A stretch of 64,000 bases of DNA, from positions 1-64,000 of the forward strand of contig CADCDO010000006.1 in assembly GCA_902800345.1 (NCBI GenBank), read 5' to 3'. Both the position numbers and the translations under genes were made by a program. Positions 27,115 to 34,175 of this stretch are shown here, one piece after another. Every line of letters starts with the position of its first letter. The stretch's first letter is position 1. The DNA comes from Fibrobacter succinogenes. GTDB lineage: Bacteria > Fibrobacterota > Fibrobacteria > Fibrobacterales > Fibrobacteraceae. The notes under the pieces were generated by a model, which was not told the origin of the DNA, ran no database searches, and saw nothing but the letters and a program-made list of their open reading frames with translations.

Positions 27115-30100
27115 ATGAAAATCAACGAAAAATGGTATAAGCACATTTTTGCAGGAATCGCGGGCTTTATAGCCTTGATCGTCTATATGCTGACGATGGC
27201 TCCGACGGTCTCTTTCTGGGATTGCGGTGAGTTCGTCGCTTGCGCCAATACGCTTGGCATTCCGCATCCTCCTGGAACGCCGTTCTTTGTGTTCTTTGCC
27301 CGTGCGGTGATTCTCCTTTTGCCGTTCGTGGGTGAAATCGCAAAGCGCGTGAACTACATCTCCGTGGTGAGTTCTGCAGCGACGGTCTATGTGACGGCGT
27401 TGTTTGCATGGGAACTTTTGGCGACCGTCCTCAAGACGGACAACTTGGCTCAAAAGATTTCGGACAAGATGCGTACGTTCGTGCTTGGCACAGCCGCTCT
27501 CGTGGCGGGTTTCCTCCTCACGTTCTCCGACACGTTCTGGTTCAACGCGGTCGAAGCCGAAGTCTATGGCATTGCCATGCTTATCTTGGTGCTTGTCTCC
27601 TACCTTGGCCTCGTTTGGTACAACAAGCGTGACGAGGAAGGGAGCGACAAGATTCTCATTTTCATTTGCTATATCGCGTTCCTTGGCGTGGGCGCCCACC
27701 TCTACACGATGCTTACGGTTCCGGCCGTGTTCGTGTTGCTCCTTGTGGCTCAGCCGAGAAAGATTGTCGAACGCATTCCTATCTGGATTACGGGTACGCT
27801 CCTTTGCTCCGTGATTTACATGGTGTCCGCATTTATCGAGATTTCGCTTCTCTGCCTTATCGCGCTTTCGATTGTCGTCTTTGTGCCTGCCATCAGGACT
27901 GCGTTCCCGGCAAGATTGAACAATGCTTTCAAGCTTTCGCTTGCTTTTGCGTTCTTCGCTTTGGTTGGTTATAGCACGCACCTTTACATTCCGATCCGTT
28001 CGGAACTCAACCCGACGATTGACGAAAACGATCCGGAACTCAACATCCGCGACGAACAGGGCAACCTCCAGTTAGGTAACCTTTTCGATGGCAAGAACTG
28101 GAATGCATTCAATGCGTTCATCGAGCGTAAGCAGTACGGCTCCGAAAGCATGATTTCTCGTGCCTTCTACCGCCGTTCGCAGCTTGCCCATCAGGTTCTT
28201 TCGTTCCCGAGCATGAGCTATGGCGGCTACCAGATGGCGCAGTACCTGCCGTACAAGGTGGGCGGCGTAAATTATGCGAACGGTGTCTATACGTTCGACG
28301 CTTCAGAGAACGAACCGGTCGAACGTCTGGGCTTCAAGTTCCCGACGCAGATGACGTTCATGGGCGACAACATCCCGATGCAGCTCTTCTTCTTCTTGCT
28401 CTTCAACGGCCTTATTATTGCTACTTGCGTTTATGTTTATAAGCGCAACAAGCATGTGGGAATCTTTGTTTCGACGCTTTACGCACTTTGTTCCTTGGGT
28501 CTCCTGTTCTATATCAACTTTGCCGACGGAAGCCGTATGGAACAGCGCGACCGTGATTACTGGGTGAACGTGATGACTCGCAACGTGGCGGACTTGAATA
28601 GCGCCGGTGCAGGGATTACGTCTCTTCCGGATCCGAACGAACTCATCGATCTCCGCCAGACGATTGATTTCTCGAAACTCGCCATTGAACGTCTTCGCAT
28701 GAACAACGCTCCGGCATCGAGAATTGCCGAGTTCGAAAAGAAAATTTCGGCAGCCGAAAATACTATGGCATGGAAGAATTGGCAGAAGATTGAAGAAAAC
28801 TTTGCCCGTTTCGGCCAGAGAGCTCCGTTCCCGGAAGCGGTCCACATGGAAGTCCGTGAACGTGACTACTTCTATACGCCAGCATTTATCTTTATGAGCA
28901 TGATTTACGGTATCGGTGCGGGTATTCTCGTATTGCTTGCTGCGACGACGGCATCGACAATGGCTTTTGCATCTCCGATTGCGGCGGCCCTCGTGCTTGT
29001 ATCTTTCCTTGTCCCCTGCATATCCAACTACAAGGAACATGACCGTTCCGGCCTTTGGGTACCGTGGGATTACGCTTACAACCTCCTCAACAGCTGCCGT
29101 CCGAACGCCATTCTCTTTACGAACGGCGATAACGACACTTTCCCGCTTTGGTTTGCGCAGGAAGTTGCCGGAGTCCGCAAGGACGTGCGCGTGGTGAACC
29201 TTTCCCTGGGCAACACGGACTGGTACATCAAGCAGATGCTCGTGAACGAACCAATCCTTAAGCTTTCTTACAACAAGGAAACCATCGATAACGACATGGT
29301 CCTTGATAATAGCAGTGCCAACAACCCGAACCACCAGGTGGCAACTTGGGTCCGTCGTGCCGAAACGCTCAAGCCGAAACTCAAGGAACGCATTGACCAG
29401 ATGGAGGCCGCAGGCAATCTCTCTGAAGCGGATTCCGCAAAGCTTCTCCAGTTCAAGGTGAACTACCAGGTTTGGGATGCATTCTTGGATTGGGCCAAGA
29501 GGAACCGTGGCGGCATGATGCTTACACAGCACAAACTTGTCATTGATCTCGCATTGCAGAACATGGACAAGCCGATTGAAATTTCTACGACGGTCGGTAT
29601 GTCCAACTTCATGGGTCTCGAAAAGTACATGGTCCAGGAAGGCATGGTCTACAATTTGGTGAAAGGCGACCTCACGCCGCGCCAGAACTCTTTCGATGCG
29701 AAGATGACCGCAGCCCTCATCGATAGCGTGTATAAGTTCCGCGGTCTCGGTGACGGTTCTGCTTACATCAACTCCGAAACGGAACGCTTGCTCAGCAGCT
29801 ACATTTCGCTCTATTTGCAGATTTCGTTTGACGCACGCGAAAAGATTAACGCCCTCGTCTCGAAAAAGCCTTTCACCAAGGCGGATAAGGATGAAGTCGA
29901 ACGCATTGCAAACGATGCTGCCAAGTATCTTGAACTCGGTATTTACCAGTTCCCGAAGGAATGGCGCAATTACTGGGCCGCTTCCTTCGTTTATGCTTCT
30001 GCTGGCATGAAGGAAAAGGCGCTCGATGTCGTGAACCGCGGTCTTTCCAATATTGCTGCTTACGACGCTCCGGGGCGTAGCCGTCTTGCCATGAGTCTCC

Positions 30101-30189
30101 AGCAAATCGAGTCTATTACGGACGGACTGAAAGTCGATGAAGGACCGGCCCCGAGTACGTCGACGGAACCGGCTCCAGCGGCTAATTAA
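27115..30189 (+). CDS. DUF2723 glycosyltransferase (GT117-like) with C-terminal repeat domain
   Basis: A 1024-aa membrane protein. The N-terminal signature SFWDCGEFVACANTLGIPHP with PGTPFFVF (residues about 33-60) identifies DUF2723, a GT-C family implicated in protein O-mannosylation in Bacteroidota relatives; the D/E pair after the first helix is the likely catalytic site. About 10-12 helices run to residue 640, then a soluble domain (NAILFTNGDNDTFPLWFAQE near 663-682) and helical repeats. It ends in a Pro/Ser/Thr/Ala tail. Downstream lie two polyprenyl-phosphate-sugar synthase-like genes, which would supply its lipid-linked donor. Confidence 0.85.
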   Translation: MKINEKWYKHIFAGIAGFIALIVYMLTMAPTVSFWDCGEFVACANTLGIPHPPGTPFFVFFARAVILLLPFVGEIAKRVNYISVVSSAATVYVTALFAWELLATVLKTDNLAQKISDKMRTFVLGTAALVAGFLLTFSDTFWFNAVEAEVYGIAMLILVLVSYLGLVWYNKRDEEGSDKILIFICYIAFLGVGAHLYTMLTVPAVFVLLLVAQPRKIVERIPIWITGTLLCSVIYMVSAFIEISLLCLIALSIVVFVPAIRTAFPARLNNAFKLSLAFAFFALVGYSTHLYIPIRSELNPTIDENDPELNIRDEQGNLQLGNLFDGKNWNAFNAFIERKQYGSESMISRAFYRRSQLAHQVLSFPSMSYGGYQMAQYLPYKVGGVNYANGVYTFDASENEPVERLGFKFPTQMTFMGDNIPMQLFFFLLFNGLIIATCVYVYKRNKHVGIFVSTLYALCSLGLLFYINFADGSRMEQRDRDYWVNVMTRNVADLNSAGAGITSLPDPNELIDLRQTIDFSKLAIERLRMNNAPASRIAEFEKKISAAENTMAWKNWQKIEENFARFGQRAPFPEAVHMEVRERDYFYTPAFIFMSMIYGIGAGILVLLAATTASTMAFASPIAAALVLVSFLVPCISNYKEHDRSGLWVPWDYAYNLLNSCRPNAILFTNGDNDTFPLWFAQEVAGVRKDVRVVNLSLGNTDWYIKQMLVNEPILKLSYNKETIDNDMVLDNSSANNPNHQVATWVRRAETLKPKLKERIDQMEAAGNLSEADSAKLLQFKVNYQVWDAFLDWAKRNRGGMMLTQHKLVIDLALQNMDKPIEISTTVGMSNFMGLEKYMVQEGMVYNLVKGDLTPRQNSFDAKMTAALIDSVYKFRGLGDGSAYINSETERLLSSYISLYLQISFDAREKINALVSKKPFTKADKDEVERIANDAAKYLELGIYQFPKEWRNYWAASFVYASAGMKEKALDVVNRGLSNIAAYDAPGRSRLAMSLQQIESITDGLKVDEGPAPSTSTEPAPAAN

Positions 30190-30204
30190 TTTCGAGGTTT
30201 TGCA

Positions 30205-31143
30205 ATGGATTTGAGCTTGGTGATCCCTGTTAAGGAAGAAAGTGAAAATCTTCCCGAGTTGATGAAGGAAATTTGGGCGGCCATCGAACCGACGGGCATG
30301 GAGTTCGAGGTTATCGTGATTGATGACGGTAGCCGCGACAATACCTGGGAGGTCGTTGAAGGCTTGGCGAAGGAATACAATGCTAAGCCGGGTTCTTCGG
30401 TGAATGCTTTCCGTTTCCAGTTCAACTGCGGCAAGGCTGCCGCACTTGCTCTTGGCTTTTCCAAGGCTCGCGGCAAGTACGTCGCTACGTTGGACGGCGA
30501 TTTGCAGGATGACCCGCTCGAAATCCCGAAGATGATCAAGATTCTCGAAAGCGGTTATGACCTCGTGTCCGGTTGGAAAATCCGCCGTCTGGATCCGTGG
30601 CACAAGACGCTTCCGTCCAAGCTTTTCAACTTGACGGTCTCGATTGTGTGCGGCAAGCGTTTGCACGATTTCAACTGCGGCATCAAGGCGTACCGCAGCT
30701 GCGTCGTGCGTTTTATCCAACTTTACGGCGACTACCACCGCTTTATCCCGGTGATGGCCAAGTGGCAGGGATTCCGCATTACCGAAATGCCGGTTGCGCA
30801 CCGTGCCCGCGTTCATGGCGTCTCGAAATACGGCGTTTCCCGCCTCGTCAGCGGATTCCTCGACTTGGTATCGTTGATGTTCATGCGCAGTTTCTCGTCG
30901 AAGCCGCTTCATTTCTTTGGTCTGATTGGGCTCTTGTTCATGCTTTTCGGCCTTGGCACTTGCGGTTATTTTGGCTATGAATGGTTCCAGACGGGGGCGA
31001 TGCATGTGCGTCCGCTGCTTTTGGCGGGTGCATTCTCGCTTGTCATGAGCGTTCAGTTTTTCTCGCTTGGGCTTTTGGGCGAGATGATGAATGGTAATAA
31101 AAAACGCTCATATCCTGTTTCCGAGACGATTGGTGAATTGTAA
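30205..31143 (+). CDS. GT2 polyprenyl-phosphate sugar transferase with two C-terminal helices
   Basis: A 312-aa protein of the GtrB/ArnC/DPMS type: VIPVKEESENLPELM, VIDDGSRDNTWE, LDGDLQDDP and GISKYG-like HGVSKYGVSRL. Two hydrophobic helices follow (about 232-258 and 266-293). It probably transfers a hexose from a nucleotide sugar to undecaprenyl phosphate at the inner membrane. GAGG precedes the ATG. It is co-directional with the DUF2723 gene 15 bp upstream. Confidence 0.85.
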   Translation: MDLSLVIPVKEESENLPELMKEIWAAIEPTGMEFEVIVIDDGSRDNTWEVVEGLAKEYNAKPGSSVNAFRFQFNCGKAAALALGFSKARGKYVATLDGDLQDDPLEIPKMIKILESGYDLVSGWKIRRLDPWHKTLPSKLFNLTVSIVCGKRLHDFNCGIKAYRSCVVRFIQLYGDYHRFIPVMAKWQGFRITEMPVAHRARVHGVSKYGVSRLVSGFLDLVSLMFMRSFSSKPLHFFGLIGLLFMLFGLGTCGYFGYEWFQTGAMHVRPLLLAGAFSLVMSVQFFSLGLLGEMMNGNKKRSYPVSETIGEL

Positions 31144-31177
31144 TTTTGTATAGATTTGTGTTATAGTGAGGTATTTA

Positions 31178-31891
31178 ATGGAGTTCCCTAAGAGTTTGGT
31201 TATAATTCCTACTTACAATGAGAAGGAGAACATTCTCCTCATCATGTCGGCGATTTTGGAACAGAATGAATGTCTTGAAATTTTGGTGGTGGATGACGGT
31301 TCGCCGGATGGAACGGGTGACCTTGTTCAGGCCGAAGCCGACAAAAATCCGAGAATCCATCTCATTCGTCGTAAAGGCAAGATGGGACTTGGCTCCGCTT
31401 ACGTGACGGGCTTCAAGTGGGCGCTCGAACGCGATTATGAACGCGTGTTCGAAATGGATGCCGACTTTAGCCATAGCCCTGCGGACTTGAACCGTTTCTT
31501 GGAGACCGCCGAAGATGCCGATCTCGTGCTCGGCAGCCGTTACCAGAATCGCCGAATCAGCGTGGTGAACTGGGACTTGCGTCGCCTTATCTTAAGTTAT
31601 GGCGCAAATGTTTATACCCGCATTGTGACGGGCCTTCCGATCAGCGATGCTACAGGCGGTTTCAAGTGTTTCCGCCGCGAAGCGTTGCAGGCTTTGAACC
31701 TCGACAAGATGAAGAGCGATGGTTACTGTTTCCAGATTGAGACGACCTTCAAGATCTGGAAGAAAGGCCTCCGCGTGAAGGAAATCCCCATTATCTTTAC
31801 GGACCGCACCCGAGGCACCTCCAAGATGAGCGGTGGCATCATCTCTGAAGCGTTCTTCCTCGTGCTCAAGCTTCGCCTCGGCCTCGCTTAG
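31178..31891 (+). CDS. Polyprenol-phosphate mannose synthase (Dpm1-like)
   Basis: A 237-aa soluble GT2 with VIIPTYNEKENI, VVDDGSPDGTGD, EMDADFSHSP and GSRYQNRRISVVNWDLRR, typical of dolichol/polyprenol-phosphate mannose synthases, and a TRGTSKMSGGIISEAF end. The ATG at 31178 is used because GTGAGG (31166-31171) fits as its ribosome site; the GTG there was the alternative start. The stop codon TAG is the first three bases of a TAGACGAAAG element. Confidence 0.87.
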   Translation: MEFPKSLVIIPTYNEKENILLIMSAILEQNECLEILVVDDGSPDGTGDLVQAEADKNPRIHLIRRKGKMGLGSAYVTGFKWALERDYERVFEMDADFSHSPADLNRFLETAEDADLVLGSRYQNRRISVVNWDLRRLILSYGANVYTRIVTGLPISDATGGFKCFRREALQALNLDKMKSDGYCFQIETTFKIWKKGLRVKEIPIIFTDRTRGTSKMSGGIISEAFFLVLKLRLGLA

Positions 31892-32203
31892 ACGAAAGAC
31901 CGCTACGCTGGTAGACGAGAGACGAAAGATTTTATAATGGTGCTTCGCACAAAATATGAAAGTTTTTTGCTTTAAAGAGTTTCTATGCTAAATAGGGTAA
32001 ATGCTTGTGCTATGAGCCTTGATTGTCTGGTTCAGCAACGGAACTGTGTGCAGCCTTGTTGCTCACGTTTCTCTTGTCGCACTTCTATAGTCTATCGTCT
32101 CTCGTCTTTTCTCTTTCGTCTATCGTCTCTCGTCTTTCGTCTCTTATTTCACATCTCTCGTCTTTCGTCTGTAGGCGCAAAGCGCCGTTCTTTCGTCTAA
32201 TAT
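31889..32203. repeat. Cluster of TAGACGAAAG-family elements
   Basis: This fills the 310-bp gap before the next gene. It begins with TAGACGAAAG (supplying the upstream stop codon), then ACCGCTACGCTGGT, TAGACGAGAGACGAAAG and GGTGCTTCGCAC (about 31939-31950). From about 32085 there is a pyrimidine-rich tandem of CTCGTCTTTCGTCT-type words, then the stem GGCGCAAAGCGCC (32174-32186) and CGTTCTTTCGTCTA. The small open frames here are repeat artefacts. Confidence 0.85.
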
Positions 32204-33854
32204 GCTTTCCTGTTCCGTCATTATCATTGCTTATAACTCTTGCGATTTCATTCCTGCGTGCTTGAAGTCCGTTCGTGACGCATGTGAAGGGATAGATTCG
32301 CAGATTATTGTTCTGGACAACGGTTCCAACGAGCCGATTATTCCCGAAATCAAGAACTTCTTCCCCGAAGTGGAATGGATAGATTCCAAGGAAAACCTGG
32401 GCTTTGGAAAGGGCTGTAACTTAGCGGAAAAGCATGCGACGAAGCCTTACTTGTTCTTCATCAATCCCGATACGATTATTTCGAAGAACGCTTTCCGCGA
32501 AATGCTCAATTTCATGGAAGAACACCCGGATGCGGGCACGGTCGGTTGCAGAATCCTGAACGAGGACGGATCGCTCCAGTGGGCGTGCCGTCGTTCATTC
32601 CCGACGATTGTCTCTGCCGTGTCGAAGACGATTGGACTTGCCGCGCTTTTCCCGAAAAGCAAAACGCTCGCAAGCTACAACATGACCTATGCCGATCCTG
32701 ACGAGATGACCGAGGTCGATGCCATCAGTGGTTCGTTCTTCTGCATACGCCGCGACGTGTATGAAAAACTGAACGGCTTTGACGAAGACTTCTTCATGTA
32801 CGGTGAAGACTTGGACCTCTGCTTCCGTACAAAGCAGATGGGGCTCAAGAATTATTACACGCCGGTGACGAATATTCTGCATTTTAAGGGCCAAAGTTGC
32901 CGTACGCGCCGCTGGGGTTCGTATGTCGATTTCTACAAGGCGATGCTTATCTTTGTGAAAAAACACAAGGACCTTTATTTTGTCCCGAACTTCCTCGTCT
33001 CATTCGGTATTTTGTTTGCCGCGTTCGTGGGCATGTTCTCGCGTCTTATCCCGAAGTTCTGGAAGATGTTCCTGGATATGGGCGTCGTTGCGATTTGGAC
33101 GATGTTTTTCTTTAGCTATGAAACTTTTATGGATACGCCATGCATCGATTGTTCGGAAAGTCTCCTCTTTGTTAAGAACAACTTTGTAGAAGATTGGTGG
33201 CTTGCGGTTTTAGTGGTGGTCCTGAATCTCGTGTTCTTGATGTTCCGCGGGGAATATACGGTATCGAGCCTTAAGGGCGATAGGTTCTTGCGCTATTTAA
33301 TACCGCTAAATTTGTTTACAGTCGGAGGATATTCGGCGTTTCGTTTCTTTACGCAGACTCCCATTGTGGATGATGGGATCAGCGTCTTTCCTTATGATTC
33401 CCACTGGATTGCCCTTTCGGTCTGCTCCAGCCTCTTTATCCCGTTTGCGCTCCTTGCCTGGCGCCGCGTTGCGTTCTGGATAAATTATTTCTACCGCATC
33501 TTTGCGAAAAAGCGTCACCGCTCCATCTTGCTTGGTGGCCGCGAAGATTCCCTCAACAACTGGTTCGACAGCTACAACGTCATCCCCGGAATTGAAATTC
33601 TCGGCTGCGTGAGCGGCGAACCCGAAAAGCTCTCCGAAGAGAACCGCAAGCACTTGCTAGGACCGCTTTCACAAATGGATTCCATCTGCAACCGGACGGG
33701 CTGCAGGGAACTCCTGGTTGTCTCGAATTTTTCGGGTTATCGCGAAAATTTCGACATCAACTGGCTCGATAAGCTCGGAATGTGTGTGTTCTTGCTCATA
33801 GGAAACGGCAAAAATGGCAATTTTGCCCTCGTAAACCTCAAATATCTTCGTTAA
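32202..33854 (+). CDS. GT2 rhamnosyltransferase-like enzyme fused to membrane and Rossmann-like domains
   Basis: A 550-aa protein. Residues about 1-260 are a WbbL/RfbF-type GT2 (VIIIAYNSCDFI, VLDNGSNEPI, FFINPDTII, GSFFCIRRDVYEKLNGFDEDFFMYGEDLDLCFR). Four hydrophobic helices occupy about 262-430. The tail (about 443-550; ILLGGREDSLNNWF, EILGCVSGEPEKL, LLGPLSQMDSI) looks like the CoA-binding/Rossmann module found at the N-terminus of polyprenyl-phosphate sugar transferases. It is probably involved in surface polysaccharide synthesis. The ATG overlaps the end of the repeat cluster; no Shine-Dalgarno is visible. Confidence 0.8.
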   Translation: MLSCSVIIIAYNSCDFIPACLKSVRDACEGIDSQIIVLDNGSNEPIIPEIKNFFPEVEWIDSKENLGFGKGCNLAEKHATKPYLFFINPDTIISKNAFREMLNFMEEHPDAGTVGCRILNEDGSLQWACRRSFPTIVSAVSKTIGLAALFPKSKTLASYNMTYADPDEMTEVDAISGSFFCIRRDVYEKLNGFDEDFFMYGEDLDLCFRTKQMGLKNYYTPVTNILHFKGQSCRTRRWGSYVDFYKAMLIFVKKHKDLYFVPNFLVSFGILFAAFVGMFSRLIPKFWKMFLDMGVVAIWTMFFFSYETFMDTPCIDCSESLLFVKNNFVEDWWLAVLVVVLNLVFLMFRGEYTVSSLKGDRFLRYLIPLNLFTVGGYSAFRFFTQTPIVDDGISVFPYDSHWIALSVCSSLFIPFALLAWRRVAFWINYFYRIFAKKRHRSILLGGREDSLNNWFDSYNVIPGIEILGCVSGEPEKLSEENRKHLLGPLSQMDSICNRTGCRELLVVSNFSGYRENFDINWLDKLGMCVFLLIGNGKNGNFALVNLKYLR

Positions 33855-33917
33855 ATCGCCCTTTTTTGTAAAAATGATGTTATTTTTTTTTATGAAATAA
33901 CTCATTTAAAAGGTTTT

Positions 33918-34175
33918 ATGCTCGATTCTAAATTGTTAAGTATTCTTTGCTGTCCGGAAACTCGTCAACCTCTTACGGAGGCTCTCGAGGATTGCATCGC
34001 TCTCTTGAACAATGCTATTAATGCTGGCACCCTCAAGAATGTAGCTGGCGAAGTTATTACTGAACCCCTGACCGAAGCGCTTGTGACTCCCGATGGTTCC
34101 CGAGTCTATCCGGTTCGTGAAGGCATACCTGTACTTTTGGCGGATGAAGCTGTTCTTCTTCCATTGGAGAAATGA
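33918..34175 (+). CDS. Trm112/UPF0434-like small protein
   Basis: An 85-aa protein: LLSILCCPETRQPL at the N-terminus and YPVREGIPVLLADEA at the C-terminus match the YcaR/Trm112 fold, an activating partner of methyltransferases in other organisms. The usual zinc-type second cysteine (C-P-x-C) is a Thr here, and the middle has an insertion of about 20 residues. AAAAGG precedes the ATG. It overlaps the next gene by 4 bp. Confidence 0.75.
   Translation: MLDSKLLSILCCPETRQPLTEALEDCIALLNNAINAGTLKNVAGEVITEPLTEALVTPDGSRVYPVREGIPVLLADEAVLLPLEK

Noticed and set aside
28303-31005. 900-codon open frame antisense to the DUF2723 and GT2 genes
   Set aside because: It spans two well-supported genes and the gap between them; it is a consequence of G+C-biased third positions.
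31985-32265. Leu/Ser-rich small frames in the CTCGTCTTTCGTCT cluster
   Set aside because: Translation of a pyrimidine-rich tandem repeat.
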